Positions 17,773 to 26,919 are shown, counted from the first letter of the stretch. The stretch: DNA of 64,000 nucleotides from Bacteroidota bacterium (GCA_023387375.1 JAEWIE010000003.1:1-64000); one strand, 5' to 3'. Numbers and translations: made by a program. Notes: generated by a model from the letters alone, not told the origin.

Positions 17773-18111
17773 GTTACATATTTATTAAGTGGCAAAAGTA
17801 GCCTACTCGGCCCCTGAGGCGTGTTACCTCGCCCTTAACGTTCTTTTAAGAATTTATAACGTGAATATGAACAGAGTATTTCGTCCACTTCTAATTCTTT
17901 GAAAAGCCGAATATTGCAAGCGTTAACAAAAGTTAATACTTTCATTCTTTGGTTATCTCTTCTAATTTTCTTATCCTATGCATTGTAAGTAGAAAAAAGG
18001 CTCAAAAACTCGCTCTTACTCACTTTTACTCAAAAAAGGAAATCTTTCTTTTCTTCGCAAAAAAAGCAATCCACTCAAAAGAGAATCTAATCGAAAATCA
18101 GTATTATTGCA
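17773..18111. other. Intergenic region upstream of susC and ligA, no gene seen
   Basis: A/T-rich spacer between divergent susC and ligA. A short ORF at 17949-18131 has no recognisable features and is not called. Holds the susC -7 box (17793-17800, minus) and a near-direct repeat GTTAACA (17922-17928) and GTTAATA (17932-17938). The ligA-side structured element follows at 18112-18190. Confidence 0.5.
17793..17800 (-). promoter_or_regulatory. Promoter -7 box of susC operon
   Basis: TACTTTTG on the minus strand matches the Bacteroidota -7 consensus TAnnTTTG. The predicted transcript start is about 17789, giving a leader of about 17 nt before the GTG start. No TTG -33 element is visible at the usual distance. 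Confidence 0.5.
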
Positions 18112-18190
18112 TAGGGCCAAGCGGCCCCTAGGAAAGTTCTTTTGGCTAGGCTAAAAGAATCGATTTTAACCCTAGCGCAAGAAGAACTTT
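18112..18190 (+). other. Tandem-hairpin element in the ligA leader
   Basis: Two adjacent foldable segments. The first is TAGGGCC (18112-18118), loop AAGC, GGCCCCTA (18123-18130), with one bulge. The second is a three-part hairpin: AAAGTTCTT (18133-18141) with AAGAACTTT (18182-18190), then GCTAGG (18145-18150) with CCTAGC (18171-18176), then TAAAA (18152-18156) with TTTTA (18164-18168). It ends 18 nt before the ligA ATG. A -7-like box with one mismatch (TATTATTG, 18102-18109) would start a transcript right at the first hairpin. The fold is seen directly; a regulatory role is inference. Confidence 0.45.
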
Positions 18191-18208
18191 AACCCTCTTT
18201 TAAAACCT

Positions 18209-20230
18209 ATGTCCGATTCTATAAAAGCCACGATTGAGTCCCTAAGACAAGAACTGCACGAGTACAATTACGATTACTATATCCTTGATTCGCCTAAAAT
18301 CTCCGATTTTGAATTTGATCAAAAATTAAAAACGCTTCAATCTTTAGAGCTTAAATACCCTGAGTTTGACGATCCCTCATCTCCAACCCATCGCGTGGGA
18401 GGAAGCATAAACAAATCGTTTCCCACGGTGAGCCATGAGTATCGAATGTATTCTCTTGACAACTCCTATAACGAGAAAGATTTAGAGGACTGGGCAAAAA
18501 GGGCAAGCAAAACTCTAGAGGAGCCACTCGAATTTGTGGCTGAATTAAAATACGATGGGGCTTCTATTTCCCTATACTATGAGAATGGAAAATTAAAATC
18601 GGCTACCACAAGAGGCGATGGATTTCAAGGAGATGAAATTACAGCCAATGTAAAAACAATATCGGATATCCCTCTTACTCTTCGAGGAGAGTTTCCTAAG
18701 CAATTTTATATCCGAGGAGAAATCTTTCTTACGAAACAGCAGTTTGCTAAAATTAACGCTCAGCGTCTAGAGCAAGGACTTGATCCCTTTATGAACCCTC
18801 GAAACTCAGCGTCAGGTAGTTTAAAATTGCAAGACAGCTCTGAGGTACGCAAACGCAGACTCTCTGCACTTATGTATCAGATTGTTTCCACGGAGACTGT
18901 GGCAGAGAGTCACTTCGAACTTTTAGAAAAAGCAAAATCTTGGGGATTTAAAACCTCCTCTCACACGAAGATCTGCAAGTCCCTTGAAGAAGTATGGGAG
19001 TTTATCTCCTATTGGCAAGAAGAGAAAGACAATCTTCCCTTTGAAATCGATGGAATTGTCATTAAAATCAACAATCTATTACAGCAGCAGCAGCTAGGCT
19101 TTACGGCCAAAGCTCCGCGCTGGGCTATTGCTTATAAGTTCCCTTCCACTGCGCAGGAAACCAAACTAGAAAAAGTGACTTACCAAGTAGGTCGTACAGG
19201 CGCCGTTACGCCGGTGGCTAACCTAGCGCCCGTCCTTTTAAACGGAACTATTGTAAAGCGAGCCTCTCTTCACAACGAGGACATAATTCGAAAACTAGAT
19301 CTTCATGAAGAGGATTATGTTTTTGTCGAAAAAGGAGGAGAAATCATTCCAAAGATTGTAGGCGTGAATTTTGAGAAGCGCCTAGAGGGAAGCAGGCCTA
19401 TAGAATACATTCAAAATTGTCCCGAGTGCGATACGCCACTTGAAAAAATTCAAGACCAAGCCATTCATTACTGTCCAAACGAGCTTCACTGTCCGCCTCA
19501 AGTCGTAGGAAAAATGATTCATTACGTCTCTCGAAAAGCGCTAGACATTGAAAATTTAGGAAGCGAAACCATTGAGCAGCTTTACGCCTCAAAACTCGTG
19601 GAAAATCCAGCCGACTTTTACGTTCTTACCAAAGAAATGCTTCTTCCTTTGGAAAGAATGGCGGAAAAATCCGTGCAAAACATTTTAGATGCGATTGAAA
19701 AATCCAAATCCGTACCTTTTGAAAAGGTCCTCTTTGGACTAGGCATCAAACACGTGGGAGAAACCGTAGCCAAAAAATTAGTCAAAGCTTTTCCTTCCAT
19801 CGATGCCCTCAAGGAGGCTACGGCAGAGCAGCTTCTGCAAGTACCCGACATCGGAGAAAAGATTGTGGAAAGTTTAGAAGCTTACTTTCAAAATCCAGAA
19901 AACCAGCTTATTTTGGAAAGGCTTAAATCCTATGGCGTTCAGTTAGAAAGCACAGGAGAAGAGAAAAGCCTCCTTAGTCACTCTCTTGAGGACCAGACTT
20001 TTCTTTTTACAGGCAAACTCTCTTTGTTTACAAGAGAACAAGCAGAGCAAATGGTAGAGGACCACGGAGGAAAAAATATCTCTGCGGTTTCAAGCAAATT
20101 AAACTACCTTGTTGTTGGAGAGAAAGCAGGAAGCAAACTGAGGAAAGCGCAGGATTTAAAAACCGTGCAAATCCTAGACGAGCAGCAGTTTTTGGATCTA
20201 ATTGAGACGAATGAAAACGCTTCCTCCTAG
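18209..20230 (+). CDS. ligA: NAD-dependent DNA ligase
   Basis: Seals nicks in DNA with NAD+ as cofactor during replication and repair. 673 aa, the usual LigA length. An N-terminal Ia/adenylation part carries the catalytic lysine in ELKYDGAS (K114). An OB-fold is followed by a four-cysteine zinc finger around residues 404-427 (CPEC, then YCPNELHC). Helix-hairpin-helix repeats occupy about 470-570 (FGLGIKHVGETVAKKL, PDIGEKIVESL) and a BRCT domain lies at about 590-670 (FLFTGKL, EDHGGKNISAVSSKLNYLV). The ATG at 18209 begins MSDSIKATIESLRQEL, typical of the family. A structured element precedes it. The next gene begins 96 nt downstream. Confidence 0.97.
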   Translation: MSDSIKATIESLRQELHEYNYDYYILDSPKISDFEFDQKLKTLQSLELKYPEFDDPSSPTHRVGGSINKSFPTVSHEYRMYSLDNSYNEKDLEDWAKRASKTLEEPLEFVAELKYDGASISLYYENGKLKSATTRGDGFQGDEITANVKTISDIPLTLRGEFPKQFYIRGEIFLTKQQFAKINAQRLEQGLDPFMNPRNSASGSLKLQDSSEVRKRRLSALMYQIVSTETVAESHFELLEKAKSWGFKTSSHTKICKSLEEVWEFISYWQEEKDNLPFEIDGIVIKINNLLQQQQLGFTAKAPRWAIAYKFPSTAQETKLEKVTYQVGRTGAVTPVANLAPVLLNGTIVKRASLHNEDIIRKLDLHEEDYVFVEKGGEIIPKIVGVNFEKRLEGSRPIEYIQNCPECDTPLEKIQDQAIHYCPNELHCPPQVVGKMIHYVSRKALDIENLGSETIEQLYASKLVENPADFYVLTKEMLLPLERMAEKSVQNILDAIEKSKSVPFEKVLFGLGIKHVGETVAKKLVKAFPSIDALKEATAEQLLQVPDIGEKIVESLEAYFQNPENQLILERLKSYGVQLESTGEEKSLLSHSLEDQTFLFTGKLSLFTREQAEQMVEDHGGKNISAVSSKLNYLVVGEKAGSKLRKAQDLKTVQILDEQQFLDLIETNENASS

Positions 20231-20326
20231 AGGCTTTCTAATTCAATTTTGAGCCCATATTGCTTTCTCATCTCGCTAAAATTTAGTAGTTTTAGCCACT
20301 CAACTTATACAAAACAAAACACCATT

Positions 20327-22468
20327 ATGATCAAACGTAATTTTATTCTCTCTGCCCTTTTGATTCCGGCAGCGATGGCCTTTGCCCAGCAATATGGGGG
20401 CATGTGGATTCCCACCGAAATCAACGAGCAAGAAATGAAAGAAATGGGCATGAAAATCAGCGCCAAAGATATTTTCGATGCAAACAAACCTTCCATTAAA
20501 GATGCCGTTGTGCAGTTTAACGGAGGCTGTACGGCAGAAATCATTTCTCCACAGGGACTTTTACTCACCAACCACCACTGTGGATACGGTCAAATTCAGA
20601 AGCACTCTAGCGTAGAGCATGATTATTTGGCCGATGGATTTTGGGCTGGAAACATGGGAGAAGAATTAGCTAACCCAGGGGTTACCGTAGACTTCATTAA
20701 CGATATTAAGGAAGTCACTTCTCAGGTACTAAAAGGTACGGATAAACTAGAAGGAAAAGCTCTAGAAGACGCCATTGAAAAAAACACAAAGACTGTTGCA
20801 AAATCATTCAAGATTAAGCCTTATCAAAAAGTACTTGTAAGAGCTGCGTATTACGGAAATAAATACTACGCGTATATTATTGATACCTACAAAGACATTC
20901 GCCTTGTAGGAGCACCTCCAAGTTCCATTGGTAAATTTGGATCCGACACGGACAACTGGGTTTTCCCAAGACATACAGGAGACTTCTCTCTGTTTAGAAT
21001 TTATGCAAACAAAAACAATGAGCCTGCGGAATACAGTGAGGACAATGTTCCTTACACTCCAAAGCATTTCCTTCCTATCTCTCTAAAGGATAAAAAAGAA
21101 GGAGACTTCACATTTGTATTTGGATTCCCTGGACGTACGACGGAGTATCTTCCATCGATTGCCGTGGAAAAAATCAGAACCGAGATTGATCCGGCTATGA
21201 TTGCGGTAAGAGACGTGGCCATCAAAACGCTAGACGTTCAAATGCGCGCAGACCAAGCTACAAAAATCAAGTATGCTTCTAAATTTGCAAGCGTAGCGAA
21301 TTACTGGAAAAAATGGAGAGGGGAAGTGGAAGGATTAACCAAGTCCAATGCAGTAGGTAAAAAACAGGCGTATGAAAAGACACTTATCGCAAAAAATCCA
21401 GCGATCAAAACTACTCTTGATCGATTCAATGTTCTTTACACGGAACAAGCTCCTTACGCTCTTAACCGTGCGTACTATAGCGAAGTGATTCGTAACTCTG
21501 AGACTTTAAGCCTTGCAAGCAGCTATCTTCAATACTTAGCCTTAGCCGAGAGCGGAAAATTAACGGAGCAAACCAAAGCAAACTTTGTTTCAAGATTAAG
21601 TAATACGTATAAGAATTATGATGCCCAGCTTGATGCAAAAGTAACGGCTAAAGTACTTGCTCTGTACGCAAGCAAAATGGATGCAAAATTCCTTCCTTCT
21701 GGATTTGAAGCCTTCAAAGACGAAACAAGCAATTTAGCTACCATTGAGTCTTTCTCAAAGAACTCGATCGTGAGCGGAAGAGCTTCTGTGAATGGAGCTA
21801 CAGCTTACACCGATCTTCAGAAAGTCCTTTCAGATCCAAAAGCACTGGCTACGGCTCTAGAAAAAGACCCAATGGTAAAACTCTTTGCAACCCTTAGAGA
21901 TACCTACGGAAAAACGACTCAGAACCAATACGCGAAGTACCAAGATGAGATTGATGCGCTTCAAAAAACGTACATGGCTCAGCAAATGGCAACGGACAAA
22001 GAACGCAAATTCTTCCCAGATGCGAACTCAACCCTTCGTGTTACCTACGGAAAAGTAGCGGGATCGAATCCAAAAGATGCTCTTTACTACGGATACCAAA
22101 CTCACCTATCAGGTGTTATGGAAAAATACATTCCAGGAGATTATGAGTTTGATGTACCTGAGAAGTTAATCACTCTTTACAACGAAAAAGACTATGGACC
22201 GTACGCCAATGCAAATGGAGATGTTCCTGTGAACTTCACAGCAACGAACCATACAACGGGGGGAAACTCAGGAAGTCCAACCCTTGATGCCCATGGAAAC
22301 TTAATTGGTCTTAACTTCGATCGTCAGTGGGAAGGAACCATGAGTGACATCAACTACGATCCACGCTTCAGTCGAAACATTATGGTAGATGCGAAGTACA
22401 TTCTATTCATTGTAGACAAGTACGCTGATGCCAAATGGCTTCTAAACGAAATGAAAATTGTAAAATAG
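20327..22468 (+). CDS. S46-family dipeptidyl-peptidase, DPP11 type (Asp/Glu-specific)
   Basis: Exported serine peptidase that removes dipeptides from peptide N-termini, supplying amino acids to asaccharolytic Bacteroidota. 713 aa from the ATG at 20327, with a signal peptide (MIKRNFILSALLIPAAMAFA). The chymotrypsin-like catalytic residues are in TNHHCGYG (H83/H84), the SDTDNW region and TGGNSGSP (Ser648). The residue 18 positions after that serine is Arg666, in GLNFDRQWEG. In Porphyromonas gingivalis DPP11 the pair Ser655/Arg673 has the same spacing and the Arg sets acidic P1 specificity, while DPP7 has Gly there. The upstream TTG at 20249 would add residues that break the signal peptide and was rejected. 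Confidence 0.92.
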   Translation: MIKRNFILSALLIPAAMAFAQQYGGMWIPTEINEQEMKEMGMKISAKDIFDANKPSIKDAVVQFNGGCTAEIISPQGLLLTNHHCGYGQIQKHSSVEHDYLADGFWAGNMGEELANPGVTVDFINDIKEVTSQVLKGTDKLEGKALEDAIEKNTKTVAKSFKIKPYQKVLVRAAYYGNKYYAYIIDTYKDIRLVGAPPSSIGKFGSDTDNWVFPRHTGDFSLFRIYANKNNEPAEYSEDNVPYTPKHFLPISLKDKKEGDFTFVFGFPGRTTEYLPSIAVEKIRTEIDPAMIAVRDVAIKTLDVQMRADQATKIKYASKFASVANYWKKWRGEVEGLTKSNAVGKKQAYEKTLIAKNPAIKTTLDRFNVLYTEQAPYALNRAYYSEVIRNSETLSLASSYLQYLALAESGKLTEQTKANFVSRLSNTYKNYDAQLDAKVTAKVLALYASKMDAKFLPSGFEAFKDETSNLATIESFSKNSIVSGRASVNGATAYTDLQKVLSDPKALATALEKDPMVKLFATLRDTYGKTTQNQYAKYQDEIDALQKTYMAQQMATDKERKFFPDANSTLRVTYGKVAGSNPKDALYYGYQTHLSGVMEKYIPGDYEFDVPEKLITLYNEKDYGPYANANGDVPVNFTATNHTTGGNSGSPTLDAHGNLIGLNFDRQWEGTMSDINYDPRFSRNIMVDAKYILFIVDKYADAKWLLNEMKIVK

Positions 22469-22493
22469 TCGTAGAAAGACTTTTTAGAAAATG

Positions 22494-22526
22494 CCCTTGG
22501 AATAGCCTATTCCAGGGGTATTTTTC
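22494..22526 (+). terminator. Intrinsic terminator after the DPP11 gene
   Basis: Stem CCCTTGGAATA (22494-22504) with TATTCCAGGGG (22508-22518), one wobble pair and a 3-nt loop, followed by a U-rich TATTTTTC. It starts 26 nt after the stop codon at 22468. Confidence 0.8.
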
Positions 22527-22589
22527 ATTTCTATCTCTTCGGGAATTACTTTCTTATCATAGGTCAATTTTTAGCTCATTTCTCAAGCT

Positions 22590-22597
22590 TATTTTTG
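22590..22597 (+). promoter_or_regulatory. Promoter -7 box of yceI-like gene
   Basis: TATTTTTG, a perfect TAnnTTTG match, 27 nt before the ATG at 22625 and directly downstream of the previous gene's terminator. No clear TTG -33 element. Confidence 0.5.
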
Positions 22598-22624
22598 CAC
22601 TCAAAATAACAAACAATTTATCCA

Positions 22625-23299
22625 ATGAAAAAATTATCTCTATTCGCGCTAGCTTCTGTTCTAGCCCTTGCATCTTGCAAAGAATCTAAAACCGATATGG
22701 CTTCTACATCGGAAGCACAAACCGTAGCCGCTCACGCGGAAGACACCTACGCAGTTTCTTCGGACAGTAGCAAAGTGAACTGGACGGCTTACCACGCAGG
22801 AGGTCTTAACCCTAGATTCGGAACCACTGAGACAACAGGAACTCTTTCTGTAGAAGACGGAGAACTTATTTCTGGAAACCTTGTAGCGGATATGGGATCC
22901 TTAACTACAAATCCTTCTTCAGTAGACCCAAGCACTACAGATGGGAAAACTTCCGTGGATCTAGACAACCACTTAAAGAGCGCCGATTTCTTCGACATTG
23001 AAAAACACCCAAGCGTTAGCTTTGACATTACGAAAGTAGAAGCCTTGCCAGCAGAAACCACTAGCAAAGTAGAAGGTGCGAACAAACTAGTGAGCGGAAA
23101 CCTTACAATCAAAGGAAAAACCGTAAACGTAAGCTTTCCAGCGAAAGTAGAAGTACTTGATAACCAAGTTTCCATCATTTCTAAATTCACAATCAACCGT
23201 CAAGACTGGGGCCTTACTTACGGAACAGAAGGAGATCCAAAAGACTGGATGATTTCTCAAGAAGTAGATCTTGATCTGCACGTGGTTGCGACAAAATAA
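22625..23299 (+). CDS. YceI-family lipoprotein
   Basis: 224 aa. A lipoprotein signal ends in LALASC (Cys18), so the protein is probably anchored in the envelope. The YceI lipocalin-like beta-barrel spans about residues 45-222: SSKVNWTAYHAGG, TGTLSVEDGELISGN, then LDNHLKSADFFDIEKHPS, which is the family signature, and NRQDWGLTYGTEG near the C-terminus. YceI proteins bind amphiphiles such as polyisoprenoids; the ligand here is unknown. Monocistronic, with its own -7 box upstream and an intrinsic terminator 29 nt downstream. Confidence 0.93.
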   Translation: MKKLSLFALASVLALASCKESKTDMASTSEAQTVAAHAEDTYAVSSDSSKVNWTAYHAGGLNPRFGTTETTGTLSVEDGELISGNLVADMGSLTTNPSSVDPSTTDGKTSVDLDNHLKSADFFDIEKHPSVSFDITKVEALPAETTSKVEGANKLVSGNLTIKGKTVNVSFPAKVEVLDNQVSIISKFTINRQDWGLTYGTEGDPKDWMISQEVDLDLHVVATK

Positions 23300-23328
23300 G
23301 TGAAGCATACCATACCTCCCAAAAAAAA

Positions 23329-23361
23329 CCGTCTCAATACCAAAATTGAGGCGGCTTTTTT
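23329..23361 (+). terminator. Intrinsic terminator of yceI-like gene
   Basis: Stem CCGTCTCAAT (23329-23338) with ATTGAGGCGG (23345-23354), one wobble pair, a 6-nt loop and a following CTTTTTTAT tail. Confidence 0.85.
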
Positions 23362-23394
23362 ATTGCGCCCTATCTTTGGAATCAACAGCGCTAC

Positions 23395-23423
23395 AAAAAA
23401 AAGACCCTTGCAAACTGCAAGGG
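23395..23423 (-). terminator. Intrinsic terminator of M13 peptidase gene
   Basis: On the minus strand a 7-bp G/C-rich stem, CCCTTGC (arm at 23417-23423) with GCAAGGG (arm at 23405-23411), and a 5-nt loop, followed by an eight-U run. It lies about 50 nt beyond the stop codon at 23476. Confidence 0.8.
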
Positions 23424-23475
23424 CCCTTCGTTTTTGTCTTTACCAAGCTTTAGGAAGCTTTGGGCTAACACTAGC

Positions 23476-25557
23476 TTACCAGATACGAATACGATCTTCT
23501 GGCGCTTTGTAGAGTTTATCTCCTGGTTTGGTACCAAAAGCGTTGTGGAATGCATCTACGTTTAATAGAGGCGCAAACGATCTAAAGTAGCCCGGAGAGT
23601 GCGGATCTGTTTTCACTTGATTCTGCATGTATTGGTCTGTGGATTTGGTTCTCCACACAGTAGCCCAACTCATAAAGAATCTTTGGTCTTGTGTAAATCC
23701 ACTGATCTTACCTGGATTTCCATGGTCTTTTAGGTACATCTGTAGAGCTTCATAAGCAACAGAAACGCCTCCTAAGTCTCCAATGTTTTCTCCACTTGTG
23801 AATTTACCGTTCACGAAGCTTCCTTTTACAGGTTCGTAAGTGTCGTACTGAGCCGCAAGCTGCGCCACTTTCTTATCAAAATTCGTACGATCTGATTCTG
23901 TCCACCAGTTTTTAAGGTTTCCGTCTCCGTCGAATCTAGATCCTCCATCGTCAAAACCGTGAGAAATCTCGTGTCCGATTACGGCTCCAATTCCACCGAA
24001 ATTCACAGCAGGATCTGCTTTAAAATTAAAGAATGGAGGTTGAAGAATCGCAGCTGGGAAAACAATTTCATTGTTGGTAGAGCTATAGTAAGCATTCACC
24101 GTTTGAGGAGACATTCCCCACTCCGTTTTGTCTACTGGTTTTCCTATCTTCGCTAGGTTTTTCTCATAATTCCATTTCGATAGGTTAAGAAGGTTTCCAT
24201 AAAGAGATCCTCCGTCTTTTGGAGAGGCCATTTGAAGTTTCGAATAGTCTTTCCATTTGTCTGGATAAGCAATCTTCACAGTGAATTTAGAAAGCTTTTC
24301 TTTTGCTTTTACTTTGGTATCTGCGCTCATCCAATCGAGATCTCCGATACGCTTATCAAAGGCTTTGCGGATGTAATCTACGTAAGTAACCATTTGAGAT
24401 TTGGCTTCTGCAGGGAAGTATTTCTCCACATAAAGTTTCCCGAAGGCTTCTCCTAAGATACCATTGATAAGAGAAAGTCCTCTTTTTTCCATAGGTCTTT
24501 GCTCTTTCTGTCCTTGAAGGTATTTAGAATAGAATTCAAAGTTTAGATTGTCCATCTCTTGGTTTAGATTCCCTAGGTTTCCTCTAAGTAAATGCATTTT
24601 CATGTATTCTTTTAAAAGAGGTAGGTTTTTCTCTGTGATGAACTTATCCATATTTTGGTAATATTTAAGTTCTCCCACAATGACGCGGTCTGTATTCACC
24701 CCTACATTTGTTAAATAAGTAGGAAGATCTACATTCTTCACTAGCGTTTTAAGCTCTGCAATCGTTTTTGGGTTGTAACGTAAATTCGCATCTCTACCCT
24801 CTTCGTTTGTTAGTAGGTAGTTAGCTAATTGGTTTTCAAAGGCCACCACTTCGGAGGCAGATTTTGCTGGATTTTTAGACCCTAAAGTCGCAAATAATTT
24901 TCCGGCAAACTCTGTGTATTTTGCGATCGTAGCTGTATTCGCCTCGCTTTTCTTTTGGTAATAGTCTTTTCCTAGACCCAGTGCAGGACCTCCTAAGTAC
25001 ACGGCATTCATATCCGAATTTTTAAGATCCGATCCTACTCTCCATCCATAGAAAGGATTGTCTCCTGTTTTAGTCGCTTCGTTTAAGTAGGATTGGAACT
25101 GCTTTAAATTAGAAATCGCATCAATTTTTGCTAAATCAGCTTTGATGGGAGAAAGTCCAAGCGCATTACGAGTATTCCAATCGATATAGCTACTATAAAG
25201 AGCTTGAATTTTTTGTCCTTCTGATCCTTTTTCAAACGAATCCGTAAGGATTTTGTTTAAAATTTCAAGCGATGCATTGTCTGTTTCATCTCTAAGTTCA
25301 TTGAAAGAACCCCAAGATACTTTATCGGAAGGAATCTCTGTGTTCTTGTACCAATTTCCGTTTACGTAGGTAAAGAAATCCTCAGTCGGTTTTACCGACG
25401 TATCCATGTACTCAAGGTTGATTCCATGTTCCTGTGTATCAGTTTGAGCGGATGCACTCGCTTCAGTTTGGGTGTCGGCTGCTGGAGCTTTTGTGGCGCA
25501 AGAATTGAGTAGAACCATTCCTGAAAAAGCAAGCAAGCCAATGGTGACTTTTTTCAT
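23476..25557 (-). CDS. M13-family (neprilysin-like) zinc metallopeptidase, lipoprotein
   Basis: 693 aa. A lipoprotein signal ends in LLNSC (Cys20), followed by an Ala/Thr/Gln-rich linker to about residue 45. The N-terminal M13 domain is helical, and the catalytic domain carries the zinc motif VIGHEISHGFDDGG (HExxH near residue 531) and the third ligand in ENIGDLGG. The substrate-binding NAYY is present and the C-terminus ends in DRIRIW, where the family usually has a conserved CxxW-type end. It cleaves oligopeptides outside the cytoplasm. Together with the DPP11 gene nearby it suggests peptide scavenging. It has its own terminator. Confidence 0.94.
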   Translation of the reverse strand: MKKVTIGLLAFSGMVLLNSCATKAPAADTQTEASASAQTDTQEHGINLEYMDTSVKPTEDFFTYVNGNWYKNTEIPSDKVSWGSFNELRDETDNASLEILNKILTDSFEKGSEGQKIQALYSSYIDWNTRNALGLSPIKADLAKIDAISNLKQFQSYLNEATKTGDNPFYGWRVGSDLKNSDMNAVYLGGPALGLGKDYYQKKSEANTATIAKYTEFAGKLFATLGSKNPAKSASEVVAFENQLANYLLTNEEGRDANLRYNPKTIAELKTLVKNVDLPTYLTNVGVNTDRVIVGELKYYQNMDKFITEKNLPLLKEYMKMHLLRGNLGNLNQEMDNLNFEFYSKYLQGQKEQRPMEKRGLSLINGILGEAFGKLYVEKYFPAEAKSQMVTYVDYIRKAFDKRIGDLDWMSADTKVKAKEKLSKFTVKIAYPDKWKDYSKLQMASPKDGGSLYGNLLNLSKWNYEKNLAKIGKPVDKTEWGMSPQTVNAYYSSTNNEIVFPAAILQPPFFNFKADPAVNFGGIGAVIGHEISHGFDDGGSRFDGDGNLKNWWTESDRTNFDKKVAQLAAQYDTYEPVKGSFVNGKFTSGENIGDLGGVSVAYEALQMYLKDHGNPGKISGFTQDQRFFMSWATVWRTKSTDQYMQNQVKTDPHSPGYFRSFAPLLNVDAFHNAFGTKPGDKLYKAPEDRIRIW

Positions 25558-25647
25558 TTATAAATTTGATTTAATTAGTTATAGGTAGTGTCTTAGATGT
25601 AAAAGTTACAGTTAAGTTAAATTTTTTCTAAAAAAATGTTAACGATT

Positions 25648-26919
25648 TTAAGTTTTCGTAAGCCAGTCCGTTTTTCGTTTGACCAGAATTTCAGCAAGTT
25701 CATGCAGCACTCGAAGAGAAACAAAATTCATAAAGTCAATTCTCTGCAAGTGAGGAAGAAAGAGCCTTCTTGTTAGCTCAAAATCACGGACTCTCACGCT
25801 ATAAAAGACCTCTCCAACAGGCGTTCCGTAGCTATCTGTAGAAGGCCCCGCAGCTCCTGTGGTGGCAATGGAAACGTCACTTCCAAAGCGTTTTTGGCAG
25901 CAGAGACTCATTTCCTGAGCGACCTCTAATGACACCACTCCATTCTCCTTAATTGTCTTTTCTGAAACGCCTAATTGTTTTACTTTTTGCTTCGTATCAT
26001 ACGGAACGATTCCGCCCAGATAGTGAGCAGAAATTCCAGGAATCCCGACAAGATGACTAGAAATCGTGCCTCCCGTACAGCTCTCAGCAACGCTCAAGGT
26101 TAAGTTCTCCCTTTGTAAAAGCGTTAGTAAAACCTGCTCTATTTCATTTCCCTCCCATGAAAACACATAAGGCTCTAAAAGAGGCCGTATTTTATCAAAC
26201 CTATCTGAAAGCTGCTTCTGCAGCTCTTCTCTATTAAAGCCCGATCCACTTAATTGCAATTTGATTCTTCCTTCTACGGGTAGATAGGAAAGGCTTAAAT
26301 TCTCTGGAAGTGAGAGTTCCCACTCTTCTATTAAATTTGAGAGTTCGCTCTCTGGAATACCAGAGACAGACACCGTTTTGGTTTCTAGAAAAGGAAACGA
26401 AAACCGAGAAGAAAGGTAAGGAAGGATTTGTTCTATCACCAATGGTTTTACCTCGTAAGGAACTCCAGGCATGCAAATCGCGATCTTTCCTTCTTTCTCT
26501 ATCATTTGACAGGGCGCGGTTCCATGCGCGTTTTGAAAAACTCTTGCTCCCTTAAGTACTAGCGCTTGATTCTGGTTTAAATCGAGAAGATGAGGCCGAT
26601 TTCTTTTTTCAAGAATTGATTTTAGATGTTCATAGGTCTTAGGATCCATTTCGGCGGAAACGCCAAAATACTCTCCTAAAGCGCCAAGCGTCTGATCGTC
26701 CTTGGTGGGACCTAGCCCTCCTGTGATCAGTATAAGATCTGCCATTTCAAACCCACGAGCAAGGGCCGATACAATGGCTAGACGCTGATCCTTCACCGTT
26801 AGAATTGCTTCAAGAGCGATTCCAATCTTTTTTAGTTCTCTAGCGATAAAATTAGAGTTGGTATCGAGTGTGTCGCCGGCAAGAATCTCTCCACCTACGG
26901 CAATAATGACAGCTTTCAT
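25648..26919 (-). CDS. cinA: CinA-like nicotinamide mononucleotide deamidase / competence-damage family protein
   Basis: 423 aa from the ATG at 26919 (MKAVIIAVGGEILAGDTLDT), the normal beginning for the family; longer starts up to 27069 add a non-homologous extension. The N-terminal MoCF_biosynth-like domain (about 1-170) has the motifs GGEILAG and TGGLGPTKDD and hydrolyses ADP-ribose-type substrates. The C-terminal PncC domain (about 260-415) has VAESCTGGTISSHL and ATTGAAGPS, the NMN amidohydrolase motifs. The enzyme recycles NMN in NAD metabolism. Divergent from dps. Confidence 0.95.
   Translation of the reverse strand: MKAVIIAVGGEILAGDTLDTNSNFIARELKKIGIALEAILTVKDQRLAIVSALARGFEMADLILITGGLGPTKDDQTLGALGEYFGVSAEMDPKTYEHLKSILEKRNRPHLLDLNQNQALVLKGARVFQNAHGTAPCQMIEKEGKIAICMPGVPYEVKPLVIEQILPYLSSRFSFPFLETKTVSVSGIPESELSNLIEEWELSLPENLSLSYLPVEGRIKLQLSGSGFNREELQKQLSDRFDKIRPLLEPYVFSWEGNEIEQVLLTLLQRENLTLSVAESCTGGTISSHLVGIPGISAHYLGGIVPYDTKQKVKQLGVSEKTIKENGVVSLEVAQEMSLCCQKRFGSDVSIATTGAAGPSTDSYGTPVGEVFYSVRVRDFELTRRLFLPHLQRIDFMNFVSLRVLHELAEILVKRKTDWLTKT

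Noticed and set aside
17922..17938. Possible Pho-box-like direct repeat GTTAACA / GTTAATA upstream of susC
   Set aside because: It would suit a phosphate-regulated locus, but it is about 120 nt upstream of the -7 box, only two units are present and the spacing is 10 rather than 11 nt. Too weak to call.
17949..18131. 60-codon frame between susC and ligA
   Set aside because: Composition is poor, no promoter box fits, and it runs into the hairpin element of the ligA leader.
22789..23196. 135-codon open frame on the minus strand inside the yceI-like gene
   Set aside because: It lies wholly antisense to a clear YceI-family gene with an intact signal peptide and motifs, and its own translation resembles no known protein; a coding shadow.
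23300..23512. 70-codon frame over the two terminators between yceI and the M13 gene
   Set aside because: It spans two clear intrinsic terminators and the end of the M13 gene, with no recognisable product.
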